64,000 nt of DNA from Reticulitermes speratus (lineage: Eukaryota > Arthropoda > Insecta > Blattodea > Rhinotermitidae), in contig JAJKFL010000005.1 in the NCBI GenBank assembly GCA_021186555.1, forward strand, positions 51,741,635 through 51,805,634, in the 5' to 3' direction. Positions 12,445 to 24,581 of this stretch are shown here, one piece after another. Numbering within the stretch: position 1 is the first letter of the stretch; every line of letters starts with the position of its first letter. The translations under genes were made by a program, and so were the position numbers. Below the pieces are notes generated by a model. It searched no databases. It was not told where the DNA came from and worked only from the letters and a program-made list of their open reading frames with translations.

Positions 12445-12452
12445 TATATAAG
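12445..12452 (+). promoter_or_regulatory. TATA box, U2
   Basis: TATATAAG at the same place in the unit; it drives at most an orphan exon 1 transcript. Confidence 0.55.
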
Positions 12453-13211
12453 CACGTTGAAATTTACTCCGGGTCCTCATTTGCACAGTTTGGCTGTACG
12501 TAATAAGGCTCTGCTCGTCTCACCTTAATTGCTCTGCATACTGCGACTGGTGACGGTAAGTGGGTTATACAGGCGTGTACACTTCCTGTGTCTGTCTTAC
12601 CTTGCTACGTGCTATACAGGCATCAGCTAACGTGATCACACTGCATGGGTTGAAGTGACCAGTTGATTTTATTGTTTCATTTAATTTCTAAATTTCGAAG
12701 AAATGAAGTAGAATATTATACTATGCGTAATTTTCGCTTATAAATTTGGGATATTACGCGGCGTAGAATGGTAATTTTTGTACCGACGTTTCGGACAACC
12801 TATCGTTCCCATTTCAAAGGGTCACGTAGTCTGTCTTACTTTTATTTTTGGCCATAAAATGAAATGGTTATTGAGAATAAAAATAAATCAATAAATTTAT
12901 AATAAAATTATTATCTCCACTTTCATGTAATACAGAGGTGAAAATGTGCGGAGCCAAGGGCATAACTTCACTCCCCTATACACCGTCATTATGTGGTATT
13001 TTTTTTGTTTTATTTTGAGTTAGTTTCATCAGAAAGAAGTTAGTCACATAATCACGTGACATGTTACATATTAAAACAATTAATTCTTTGATATCTTCGC
13101 GAATTAGGTTAAATATTTATGTGGACTGTTTAATACAAATGGACGGATTAATCTGCAGGTGAAAATCCGGACAAATAAGGTGGGAAACGCTTCTGATCTT
13201 GGACCTCCAAC

Positions 13212-13272
13212 ATGGTGTCAAGCTTGTGTTTACTTTTGTTACTTGGAAACTTGTTTGTCATCGGAAATGCAG
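13212..13272 (+). pseudogene. Orphan PGRP signal-peptide exon in U2
   Basis: This 61-nt exon codes for the same 20-residue signal peptide as the intact copies (one Val to Leu change) and keeps the GTAAGAG donor. The intron then continues only to about 14,205, where it jumps into a LINE fragment from the far end of the unit. Exons 2 and 3 are absent from U2. TATA (12,445) and the 5'UTR donor are retained, so a short transcript from a decapitated gene is possible. Confidence 0.85.
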
Positions 13273-13827
13273 GTAAGAGTATCAGTGTACTTGTATGTTA
13301 ATACGAACTTCTTTCATTTATAAACACTTCGCCCATTTTTCTGGAAAATCTTTGTAGTGGACAAAAAAAAACTGTAATAAGACAGGATTTTGATGTTTGC
13401 TACATAACTTAGAGACAAGAAGTACAAAATAGTTTACAAGTGTTGTTTAAACACGTATTAACCCCAGAAGACTTTTAAGGTAGTTAAGAAGTTGGGCATA
13501 TTTCTAGCAAGTGGAACTTTAAATGTATGTTTATAAGAATTTAAAAAAATTAAAAATTAAAATGATTTATGTAATAGATATGTAATTATTATTAATTATT
13601 ATATAATTATGTAATAATTTTTATATTTACAAATTAAATTAGAGGTACACTCACTTTGATTTACAAGAAGAGTGTCGTAGAAATATTAATTTAAAGGATA
13701 ATCTAACGACCTGACTAAAAACTGCAAACGGTACTGAATAATATTGAACTGGGATTTGTACCGGCAACGCTCCAGACCTTGTTTTGTAGGTACAAAGTTC
13801 GAATCTCACTACGAACACCTACTTCAT

Positions 13828-14118
13828 TCATACTGTTGTCTGTCTTACGACATGTCCGTAGCCTCTTCCAAAGCGATTTCTCAACAGGGTGCGATTTAGT
13901 GCTTCTTCTTTCAGTTTCCAGTATCTTCTCTTTTCCTTAAGGTCATCCAGTAGCTGCTTACTTCTTATTCCTCGTCTTCCCGTCACTCCTATCCTTTCTT
14001 CTATCTTTCCTTCCATAACGGGGTTTAATAGGAAGTTCCTACGCAAGATCTGACCAATCCAGTTAGCCTTTCTTCTTTTTATTGTATGTACGATATTCAC
14101 CTCCTACTTGTCTCTGTG
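13828..14118 (-). mobile_element. RTE-type LINE 3' fragment in U2 intron 1
   Basis: The best preserved of the intron 1 copies: about 90 antisense codons open, with KANWIGQILRRN and GRRGIRSKQLLDDLKEK readable. Confidence 0.7.
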
Positions 14119-14205
14119 TAATACAGCGCCTACCTCACCGATTTTTACGTTGGGAATAATAGCTTTCACATTAATTTGTGTAGTTTTTTTGATGATGTAT
14201 TAAAA

Positions 14206-14355
14206 ATTTCCAATTTCACTTAGAATATCAATCATGCCCTGTAGCACCTTTTCTTCCTCAGCCAGTAGCACACGGTCATATGCATATTTCACAGTACGAA
14301 TTACTTGTCCTCCTATTTTGAAGTCTCCAAACCCTTCAAGAGTTTCCATATTTTA
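14206..14355 (-). mobile_element. LINE RT fragment, U2 (shortened)
   Basis: Only the YADD-proximal part remains because the U2 deletion breakpoint lies inside the LINE. D is changed in the YADD motif (TATGCA-type reading). Confidence 0.6.
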
Positions 14356-14438
14356 CAAAAATAAAGAATGTGAAAATTTTGCTTGGAATAAATAAATGAG
14401 GCCCGAAGAGTCTTGACTGTTTATAACACAAAATAAAA

Positions 14439-14480
14439 TAGTAGTAGTAGTAATAGTAGTAGTAGTAGTAGAAGTAGTAA
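14439..14480 (+). repeat. (TAG)n microsatellite, U2
   Basis: About 13 triplets, one interruption. Confidence 0.8.
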
Positions 14481-16693
14481 AGGTAAAGTTCTCCTTAGAA
14501 GAGGCCATGAAGGGCCGGAGGAGGATTAGATGTATAGCTCTACTCTTTTTTTAACCCTGGCACTAGATGGAGGGGGGTGGTCAACTCTACGCCCCGGCCG
14601 CTTTACCCCCGGGATAGGGAACCGGTACCCATTGTATAGGAGGCTGGGTGGGTCCCAGGGTCGGTCCCGACGTGTAGAAGTATTAGTAGCTGTAATAACG
14701 GTAACGGTGGTAATAGTAGTGGTAATGGAGAAGGCAGATCTAGACATATTTATGTACTCCGTTTCGAGCGCACAGCCTAGTCACTACATCGCTTCCTGAT
14801 TCAATTTATGTGTCTTCACGAAAGGAGAAAATGTCTTAGGCCAGGCCATCTCCGTAATGCCTTGCTAACTAAAAGGCACAAAAAGTAAATAAAACTGTAA
14901 TTGTAGATCTGCGTTACGGCGTTAAAAATCTATCGGCAGCCAAGCTTGAGAGTTTGCTGATGTGTCTGCGGCCGTGCGCCATACATCAAGAGACGGCGTC
15001 TTTCTTTCTTTACACATCAAATAGGGTATAAATTTCACACAAGCAGAACTTTTAACAGAATCGAAGAGGGGATGCTCGAGGTGAGGTGTGGGATAGGGGA
15101 TATATGCAGTCGGGTGTAGGCAAAGATGGAAGATGTTAGCGCTGCTTTGGGAGAAACAGGAACTTCCAATAATGTGTAGTGACACGCGGGTTGCGGAGAA
15201 GTCAGGGGTTGCGTTGTGCAGGCAGTTTGCAGAACTTCAGACTGAAGAATGAATGAACAAGCAGCAATCTTATTCCATATGCTGGGTGACGTTTCATCAC
15301 ATTGCTCTAGAAAACATAACATAGAAAATTATGACCGTGTTCAGGGTACCAAGACTTCGTGATCCGGATCAGTCCTTCCCCTTTCTGCTAACACACACAG
15401 AATGACATACACACACGCTAACACACAAACATACAAGACTGAGTTCTGGTATCGGAAATTCCGTACTTTCACCTAAAGATATTTCCCCACGTCCTCGCAA
15501 CTTACCCCTTGCCCCCTTATCTCAAACTCACCCTGTGTACCCTTCACTCGACACGCATCCCATATTCTCCCCCTAAATGTGTCTATATTTTTACTTCGTT
15601 TATCACATGTCACTTTTGCTGTCAGAAAATAAGATTGAAATCCTGCTCTGGTATGCCTCAAGTTCTTGCATTCTTAAAAGAGATTTTATGAGGATTAAAA
15701 TCTTCTGGAATATCGCACAGTTTATGTTGGTAAATGTTCTTCGCAACTACGTAGTGTCTGCTTTGTCGAACTGTTTACAGAACGACACTCTCTCATAACC
15801 CGCAAGATTTTAATCCTCAGGTTCCATTCATTTTTGTACTATGAATTATATAAAATACTGCATTACAAGTGCGTACCCAAGGGGGGGGGGCTGCCGGGCT
15901 TCAGACCCCCCAAACCCCCCAAAACTGTAATTTAAAGAACACAAGACTTTGTAGATATTGTGGTATTAAAAGTTCTACGTGATTTCCCCTTCAGTCGAAA
16001 TCAGTCACTGAAATCAGCTGATGACTATTATGTTAGAATTTTAAAAAAATAAATTAATAAAATAAAAAAAGATAGGACACTGTGATTGAGTCACGGAACA
16101 TGTAGTTATATTTGTATGTATATAAGTGCAGTTACAAACAGTGTTATGTTGTACTTACAACATGATTTATTTAAAATAATATTTAAAATCAAACAAATTT
16201 CATATAGCATCATGATCAGCCCAGCCGCCCCACCCCCCCAAGTATAAACTTTAGGTACGCACCTGCTGCAATACAGCCTATTGAAACTTAATCACATAGA
16301 TCACATTACTGTATAAGTCGCGTGTTGTCTGTGCTGGCGGTCTTAGATCGGAAGTTGAGCGACAAAGTGACCGGTAGCAAGTGGTCCAAAAATGTAGAAG
16401 TTAGGTCTTTATAAACACTGAATTTGTTGTGACGTAGATGTGTCGTCGTGTGGAACGTTGACAGTTACTTGAACTCTGGATTCACGTGTGAGACGCACGA
16501 AGCTGTGTGCCTACAGCAAGGCTAGATTCTTTTCAGTGATTGGATTTTATCAGCCATTGGCCCTGAATGGCGCCAGTTAGTTTTATATCTGACTAAACCC
16601 TAAGCATACATATTTATCCATTATTTTGAGACTTCTCAGATACTTTAATATCATATAGGTCTATATGCTTATACTGCTACGTTACGTTTCACT

Positions 16694-16838
16694 CATTCAT
16701 TCTTTCATTCATTCTGTAGTCTATATTACGACAGGTCCGTAGCCTCTTCCAAACCGAGATCTCCACAGGGTGCGATCTAGTGCCTCCTCTTTCAATTTCC
16801 AATATCTTCTGTTTTCGTTAAGGTCGTCCAGCAGCTGC
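16694..16838 (-). mobile_element. LINE 3' end in U3 upstream block
   Basis: Same insertion with a longer ATTC tail (expanded microsatellite); each target copy has one substitution. Confidence 0.7.
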
Positions 16839-17077
16839 ATATTTCACTCGTGTGCTATTTTTTTCTTTACAACTTTACACTTAAAAACATGTACATATAT
16901 CTTACTTGACATATGTAAACTGGTACGAGGACAATGGAACTATTTCATTGTTCATGTTTTGTACACTCTCCCAGTAGCCTTAGATCAGACAGGTTAATTT
17001 ATTTGTTTGGTACAAAATTTGTTATCTATAAATTTATACTTCCCTTACTCGTAAACATTTATTATGACTTGTGCTTG

Positions 17078-17085
17078 TATATAAG
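17078..17085 (+). promoter_or_regulatory. TATA box, U3 (cut off just downstream)
   Basis: TATATAAG is intact but unit sequence ends 2 bases later, so a start site would lie inside antisense LINE DNA. Confidence 0.5.
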
Positions 17086-17087
17086 CA

Positions 17088-17420
17088 ATTCAGGATGTAC
17101 ACGTAATTCCACGTGTACATCCTGAATTACTTGTTATCATGCTACCCATATAATTGAAATATTCCACATTCTCCCTTTGCTTTTAATCTATTATAATTTT
17201 TATTGGGGATAGTTCCTTGCGATTATCATTACCTTAGTTTTTTCCACATTTATTTCCATTCCATAGCTTCTTCCAATTTCTATTAGTCTTTAATCATGCC
17301 CTGTAGCACCGTTTCTTCCCTAGCATATATATATATATATATATGCATATGCATATTTCACATAACGAATTACTTGTCCTATTTTGAAGTATCCAAAACC
17401 TTCAAGAATTTCGATACTTC
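17088..17420 (-). mobile_element. LINE RT fragment, U3
   Basis: Heavily mutated, with a (TA)n expansion at 17,325-17,345 inside the YADD region. Begins exactly at the U3 deletion breakpoint with a perfect palindrome. Confidence 0.6.
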
Positions 17421-19154
17421 ACAAAAATAAAGAAGCTGAAAATTGTGCTTGGCATAAATAAATGAGGCCCGAAGAAGGTTGACTGTTCATAACACAAAAT
17501 AAAATAGTAGTAGAAGTATTAAAGGTAAAGTTCTCCCTAGAACAGGCCATGAAGGCTCAGAGGGGGAGTAGAGGTATAGCTCTACTCTTTTTTTAACCCT
17601 GGCACTAGATGGAGGGGGTTGGTCAACTCTACGCCCCGGCCGCTTTACCCCCAGGAAAGGGACCCGGTACCCATTTTATAGGACGCTGGGTGGGCCCCAG
17701 GGCCGGTCTGGACGAGTAGAAGTAGTAGTAGCTGTAATAACGGTAACGGTGGTAATAGTAGTGGTAATGGAGGTGGCAGATCTAGACGTATTTATGTACT
17801 CCGTTTCGAGCGCACGGCCTAGTTACTACATCGCCTCCTGATTCATTTTAGGTGTCTGCACGAAAGGAGAAAATATCTTATGCCAGGCCATCTCCGTAGT
17901 GCCTTGCTAACTAAATGGCACTAAAAGTAAATAAAACTGTAATTGTAGATCTGCGTTACGGCGTTAAAAATCTATCGGCAGCCAAGCTTGAGAGTTTGCT
18001 GATGTGTCTGCGGCCGTGCGCCATACATCAAGAGACGGCGTCTTTCTTTCTTTACACATCAAATAGGGTATAAATTTCACACAAGCAGAATTTTTAACAG
18101 AATCGAAGAGGGGATGCTCGAGGTGAGGTGTGGGATAAGGGATATATGCGGTCGGGTGTAGGCAAAGATGGAAGAGGTTAGCGCTGCTTTGGGAGAAACA
18201 GGAACTTCCAATAATGTGGAGTGACACGAGGGTTGCGGAGAAGTCAGGGGTTGCGTTGTGCAGGCAGTTTGGTGGAAGCGATGTTTTGCCTAGCCCATAT
18301 CAAGTATGACTGAACCATGCCTGTTTCAAATGGAACCCTGCAGATGTAGATTATGTAGATGGTTATTAAGTGATGTTGAATCAGCATTTATTTTTGTTTT
18401 CTGATTTATTTATGGCCTGTTTACAGTCTTCCTGTTATTCAGATTGAAATGTAGGATTCATTTTTAAATAATTACTTTTGTAAAATGATAAAATGAAGGC
18501 AAAACATGAATGTGACCTGTTAGTGGAATTTTATTTAAACATTATCTCTGATTTATATGAAACAAGATATGCTGTCTTCTTTGTCCTCATCAAAAGAAAG
18601 TATTGAGAGTATTCATTGGAGTATATTTCATGGAGAATGCCTATGGTATTACACAACACAGGAATTGTTAATTAATTAATTGCATGCAGCAGAGTAATGT
18701 ATAATTTTATGATTTATGTGTTTGTGAATATTTTATCGTAAAAATAGAAGCAATATATTCCTTGGTATCATTCATACCTGTCTAGCACAGTATATTTATG
18801 GGAAGTGATGCTGATTATGAAGCCATGACGTAAATATGAAATACGTATATTTTCATCAAGTAATGTGTGGAACATTAAACGTAACATTGAGGCGACAGGA
18901 ACGTGGGAAGGACACAAAGTTTACGACTTATAAATTGTTTGCCTTTCCAATACTTTTAGATGGATGAGAAACTTTTGAGTTTTAAGCTTGCATAACGGTT
19001 CACTTGATATCTCCGTCGTTCTGTGATGTGGCACTGTGTCACGGAATAATGTATGCTTGACGTTTTAAGCACAAAATTTAAAAAAGGCTTTGAAATATGT
19101 ACCAGGTTCGACGAAATCTATGTCCAATATATTTTCGAGGTTTTTTTCAATCTA

Positions 19155-19325
19155 ACCAGCAACGGGAAGACGAGGAAGAAGACGCAAGCAGCTACTGTAT
19201 GAACTGAAGGAAAAGAGAATATAGTGTAAATTGAAACAGGAAGCACTAGATCGCACCCTGTGGAGAACTAGCTTAGGAAGAGGCTACGGACCTGTCGTAA
19301 GACAGACTGCAGAGTGAATGAACCA
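19155..19325 (+). mobile_element. LINE 3' end, distal part of U3
   Basis: Same as in U1; frame broken. Confidence 0.6.
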
Positions 19326-20760
19326 GGCGAAATCTTATTCCATATGCTGGGTGACGTTTCATCACATTGCTCTAGAAAACGTAACATAGTAAATTATGAT
19401 CTTGTTCAGGGTACCAAGACTTCGTGATCCGGATCAGCCCTTCCCCTTTCTGCAAACACACACAGATTAACACACACACACACTCACGCTAACACACAAA
19501 CATACAAGACGGAGTTCTGGTATCGGAAATTCCGTACTGTCACCAAAAGATATTTCCCCACATCCTCGCAACTTACCCCTTACCCCGTCATCCCAAACAC
19601 TCCCTGCGCCCATTCGCTCGACACGCACCCCATATTCTCCCCCTGAATGTCCCTATATTTTTACTTCACTTATCTCATGTCACTTTTGCTGTCAGAAAAT
19701 AAGATTGAAATCCTGCTCTGTTATGCCTCAAGTTCTTGCATTCTTATAAGAGATTTTATGAGGATTAAAATCTTCTGTGATATCGCACGGTTTATGTTGG
19801 TAAATATTCTTTGCAACTATCTCTTTTGTCGAACTGTTTACAGAACGACACTCTCTCATAGCCCACAAGATTTTAACCCTCAGGTTCCATTCATTTTATA
19901 CTATGAATTGTATAAAATACTACAGTACAAGTGCCCACCCAAGGGCGGGGGCTGCCGGGCTTCAGACCCCTCAAACACCCCCAAACTATAATTTAAAAGA
20001 CACAAGACTCTTTAAATATTATGTTTTTAAATGTTTTACGTGATTTCTCCTACAGTCGAAATCAGCCACTGAAATCAGCTGATGACCAGTATGTTAGAAT
20101 TTTGAAAAATAATTTAATAAAATAATAAAAAACAAGAAGATAAGACATTGTGATTGAGTGACGGAACATGTAGTTATATTTGTATGTATATAAATGCAGT
20201 TTCAAACAGTGTTATGTTGTGCTTACAACATGATTTATTTAACATAATTTTTAAAATCAAACAAATTTCATATAGCATCATGATCAGCCCAGCCGCCCCC
20301 ACCCCCCAAGGATAAACTCTAATTACGCACCTGCTGCAATACCGCCTATTGAAACTTAATCACATAGATCACATTACTGTATAATTCGCGTGTTGTCTGT
20401 GCTGGCGGTCTTATGTTCGAAGTTGAGCAACATAGTGACCGGTAGCAAATGGTCTGAAGATGTAGAATTTACGTCTTTATAAACACTGAATTTGTTGTGG
20501 CGTAGATGTGTCGTCGTGTGGAACGTTGACAGTTACGTGAACTCTGGATTCACGTGTGAGACGCACGAACTCTTGTGTCTACACCAAGGCTAGATTCTTT
20601 TCAGTGATTGGATTTTATCAGTCAGTGGCACTGAATGGCTCCAGTTAGTTTTATATCTGACTAAATCCTAAGTATACATATTATCCATGAATTTGAGACT
20701 TCTCAGATACTTTAATATCATATAGGTCTATATGCTTATACTGCTAAGTTACATTTCACT

Positions 20761-20897
20761 CATTCATTCATTCTGGAGTCTATATTACGACAGGTCCGTA
20801 GCCTCTTCCAAAGCGAGATCTACACACGGTGCGATCTAGTGCTTCCTCTTTCAATTTCCAGTATTTCCTCTTTTCCTTAAGGTCATCCAGCAGCTGC
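20761..20897 (-). mobile_element. LINE 3' end in U4 upstream block
   Basis: Same insertion with both ACATTTCACT copies exact (20,751-20,760 and 20,898-20,907). Confidence 0.75.
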
Positions 20898-21137
20898 ACA
20901 TTTCACTCATGTGCTATTTGTTTTCTTTACACCTTTACTCTTAAAAATATATACATATGTCTTACTTGACTTATGTAAACTGGTACGAGGAATATGGAAC
21001 AATTTCTTTGTTCATGTTTTAAACTCTTTACCAGTAGCCTTGGATCAGACAGCTTAATTTATTTGTTTGGTACAAAATTTGTTATCTATGAAGTTATACT
21101 TCCCTTCCTCGTAAACATTTATTATGGCTTATGCTTG

Positions 21138-21145
21138 TATATAAG
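21138..21145 (+). promoter_or_regulatory. TATA box of PGRP copy 2
   Basis: TATATAAG with the downstream 5'UTR donor also kept. The 5'UTR acceptor reads CTGCAAG instead of CTGCAG, and AG is retained. Confidence 0.6.
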
Positions 21146-21941
21146 CACGTTGAAACTTTACTCCGGGTCCCCATTTGCACAGTTTGGCTGTAAGTAAGGA
21201 GGCTCTGATCGTCTCAACTTAATTGCTCTGCATACTGCGACTGGTGACGGTAAGTGGGTTATACAGGCGTGTACACTTCCTGTGTCTGTCTTACCTTGCT
21301 ACGTGCTATACAGGCATCAGCTAACGTGATCACACAGCAAGGTTTGAAGTGACCAGTTGATTTTATTGTTTCATTTAGTTTCTAAATTTCGAAGAAATGA
21401 AGTAGAATTATATACTATGCGTAATTTTCGTTTATAAATTTGAGATATGCGATCGTCTGGTATATTAGGCAGCGTAGAATGGTAATTCTTTACCGACGTT
21501 TCGGACAACCTATCGTTCCCATTTCAAAGGTTCAAAAAGTCTGTCTTACTTTCATTTTGGGTCATAAAATGAAATGGTTGTGGAAATAAAATTAAATCAA
21601 TAAATTTATAATAAATTTATTATCTCCACTTTCATGTAATACAGAGGTGAAAATGTGTGGAGCCACGGGCATAACTTTACTCCCCTATACTCCGTCATTA
21701 TGTGGTGCTTAATTGAGCGCAGGTATTTTTTTTTTTTTGTTTTTGAGGTTAGTTTCATCAGAAGCAAGTTAATCACAAATCACGTGACATGTTACATATT
21801 AAAAACAATTATTTTTTTTTATATTGTCGCGAATTATGTTAAATATTTATGTGGACTTTTCAATACAAATGGACGGATTAATCTGCAAGTGAAAATCCGG
21901 ACAAATAAGGTTGGAAACGCTTCTGATCTTGGACCTCCAAC

Positions 21942-23330
21942 ATGGTGTCAAGCTTGTGTGTACTTTTGCTACTTGGAAACTTGTTTGTCATCGGAAATGC
22001 AGGTAAGAGTACAAACGTACTTGTATGTTAATACGAACTTCTTTCATTTATAAATACTTCGCCCATTTTGCTGGAAAATCTTTGTAGTGAACAAAAAAAA
22101 AGACAGTAATAAGACAGTGTTGTGATGTTTGCTACATAAATTGGCGACAAGAAGTACAAAATAGTTTACAAGTGTTGTTGAACACGTATTAACCCCAAAA
22201 GACTTTTAAGGTAGTTAAGAATTTGGGCATATTCCTAGAAATCGGGATTTTACATGTATTTTTCTAGAAATTTTAAAAAATCAAAAAGTAAAATGATTTA
22301 TGTAATAGTTATGTAATTATTATTAATTATTATTAATTATTATATATAATTATGTAATAATTTTTATATTTACAATTTAAATTAGAGTTACACTGTCTCT
22401 TGATTCACAAGAATATTAATTTATAGGGTAATTTAACGACCTGACTACAAACTGCAAACGGAACTGAATAATATTGAACTAGGTTTTGTACCGGCAACGC
22501 TCCAGACCTTGTTTTGTAGGTAAAAAGTTCGAATCTCATTACGAACACCTACTTCATTCATAATGTTGTTGTCTTAGACAGGTCCGTATCCTCTTCCAAA
22601 GCGATTTCTAAACAGAGTGCGATATAGTGCTCCTTCATTCAGTTTCCAGTATCTTCTCTTTTTCCTTAAGGTCAACCAGTAGCTGCTTACTTCTTCTTCC
22701 TCGTCTTCCCGTCACTTCTATCCTTTCTTCTATCTTTCCTTCCGTAACTTGTTTTAAAAGGAAGTTCCTACGCAAGATGTGACCAATCCAGTTAGCCTAT
22801 CTTCATTTTATTGTATGTAAGATATTCACCTCCTACTTGACTCTGTGTAATACACCGCCTACCTCACCGATTTTTACGTCGGGAATAATAGCTTTCACAA
22901 TAAGTTGTGTAGATTTTTGTTGTTGTATTAAATAAATTATAATTTAGTGCACGGTACATAATGAATACACTTAAAACAATAAGGAATTTTACTTTAACAG
23001 CATGTCCTAGAATAATCAGCAGAAGCGAGTGGCAAGCGAGACCCCCAAAGGGTACGCCAACAAGATTGCCGTCGCCCCCAGTGCCTTACGCTGTCATTCA
23101 CCACGGAGGCAGCAACTCATACTGCTCGACTCAGTCTTCTTGCGCGGCCATCGTCCGCTCTTATCAGAACTACCACTTAGATACGAACGGATGGAACGAC
23201 ATTGGGTACAACTTTGTGGTTGGGGAAGATGGCAACGTGTATGAGGGGCGTGGCTGGGATAACGTGGGTGCGCATGCGCCTACTTATAACTCGAAAAGCA
23301 TCGGCATCTGCATCATAAGGGACTTCACAG
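21942..23330 (+). pseudogene. PGRP copy 2: exons 1 and 2 only, exon 3 lost at unit junction
   Basis: Exon 1 is 21,942-22,002 (identical signal peptide) and exon 2 is 23,001-23,330, both with intact reading frame, phase-1 borders and GT/AG signals. Exon 2 keeps HisHis, the GlyTrp pair, Tyr of IGYNF and the EGRGW arginine. No exon 3 follows: intron 2 is cut at about 24,018 and continues directly as the upstream region of the next unit, so the His and Cys zinc ligands of the C-terminal third are missing from this unit. The normally conserved Gly of the IIGDFT motif is Arg (IIRDFT), and Gly32 is Gln (SEWQAR). TATA at 21,138 and a 5'UTR donor are present, so it may be transcribed. Exon 3 of copy 3, 4.3 kb downstream, is in the right phase, so a fused gene is possible; otherwise this is a truncated pseudogene. 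Confidence 0.75.
22550..22855 (-). mobile_element. RTE-type LINE 3' fragment in intron 1 of PGRP copy 2
   Basis: Same intron 1 insertion, with small indels that break the reading frame. Confidence 0.6.
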
Positions 23331-23384
23331 GTGGGCCTGCTGCCATGTTTAAATTTAAATACAAATATTTGAGAGTTCCAGCAT

Positions 23385-23632
23385 AGGCTGAGTTTGTCTG
23401 AAAACAGGGTGCTGAGGAAGATATTTGGGCCTAAGAGGGACAAGATCGCAGGGGAGTGGAGAAGACTACATAGCGAGGAGCTTTATGGTTTTTACTCCTC
23501 ACTAAATATTTTTCGGGTGATCAAACCTAGAATTAGATGGGCGGGGCATGTAGCACGTATGGGAGACAGGCGAGGTGTGTATAGGGATTCAAATAACACA
23601 ATACGTTCAGTTCAGGACAAGATACATTAAAT
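23385..23632 (+). mobile_element. Non-LTR remnant, intron 2 of copy 2
   Basis: Same insertion as in copy 1 but with an uninterrupted frame of about 78 codons. Confidence 0.65.
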
Positions 23633-24197
23633 ATCTAATATCTACTCAGTACACAACATGTTACGCTGTTAGGACCATCATCATGTCTGCCATATAAGGC
23701 ACAGTAAAAGGTAAAAATTGTAATCTTTGTGAGATGTCACAAATATCAAACAATATGCGAGTAACTGTTACAATAAAATATTGTAACTTGTATTTGTCAT
23801 GGTGGTAGCTCACACGAAGTAGGGGGTGTGCCAATGCTGTACCTTGTCTTGCACGTGTATTAGAACGTGAATTTAGTGCACTGTAATGTAACGAAAGACA
23901 CTGTTTAACAGACTATTAGCGACAGTAAAGTCCACAGGCACCATAACATTCGACCCTTATGGTAACAAGGAACCAAACAGGCAGGACAGCCGTGAACTCA
24001 GCAGCTAACAATGCACGTAGAAAGGCTTGATTCTTTTCAGTAATTGGATTTTATCAGCCAGTGGCCCTGAATGGCGCCATTGAGTTTTATATCTGACCTA
24101 ACACTAAGCATACATATTTATCCATAAATTTGAGATATCTCAGATACTTTAATATCATATAGGTCTATATGCTTATACTGCTAAGTTACATTTCACT

Positions 24198-24334
24198 CAT
24201 TCATTCATTCTGTAGCCTGTCTTACGACAGGTCCGTAGCCTCTTCCAAAGCGAGATCTCCACAGGTTACGATCTAGTGCTTCCTCTTTCAATTTCCAATA
24301 TATTCTCTTCTCGTTAATGTCATCCAGCAGCTGC
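24198..24334 (-). mobile_element. LINE 3' end in U5 upstream block
   Basis: Same insertion, exact target duplications at 24,188-24,197 and 24,335-24,344. Confidence 0.75.
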
Positions 24335-24573
24335 ACATTTCACTCGTGTGCTATTTGTTTTCTTTACACCTTTACACTTAAAAACATGTACATATATCTT
24401 ACTTGGCATAAGTAAACATTTACGAGGACAATGGAAAAATTTCGTTGTTCATGTTTATACACTCTGCCAGTAGCCTTGGATCAGACAGCTTAATTTATTT
24501 GCTTGGTACAAAATTTGTTATCTATCAAGTAATACTTCCCTTCCTAGTACAAATTTATTATGGCTTATGCTTG

Positions 24574-24581
24574 TATATAAG
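24574..24581 (+). promoter_or_regulatory. TATA box of PGRP copy 3
   Basis: TATATAAG with donor GTAAGT downstream and acceptor CTGCAG before the ATG exon. Confidence 0.6.

Larger units (their letters stand above)
11503..16080 (+). repeat. Array unit U2 (deleted, 4.6 kb)
   Basis: Matches U1 from its start through exon 1 and the intron 1 LINE, then jumps at about 14,205 (equivalent to U1 about 2,780) into the LINE RT fragment equivalent to U1 8,634. A second deletion at about 15,228 joins the conserved non-coding block directly to the AC-rich block, removing the LINE 3' end. No coding capacity besides orphan exon 1. Confidence 0.85.
16081..20148 (+). repeat. Array unit U3 (deleted, 4.1 kb)
   Basis: Matches U1 only as far as the TATA box (17,078-17,085). 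At 17,087 it jumps into the LINE RT fragment, so 5'UTR, all PGRP exons, SINE and the long non-coding block are missing. The rest (17,420-20,148) follows U1 from the TAG repeat onward. No gene remains. Confidence 0.85.
20149..24018 (+). repeat. Array unit U4 (truncated after exon 2)
   Basis: Follows U1 through promoter, exon 1, exon 2 and about 690 bp of intron 2. It breaks at about 24,018, near the motif TGCACGT, and continues as U5 upstream sequence equivalent to U1 about 437. The deletion removes exon 3 and everything up to the next promoter block, as unequal recombination between units would. Confidence 0.85.
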
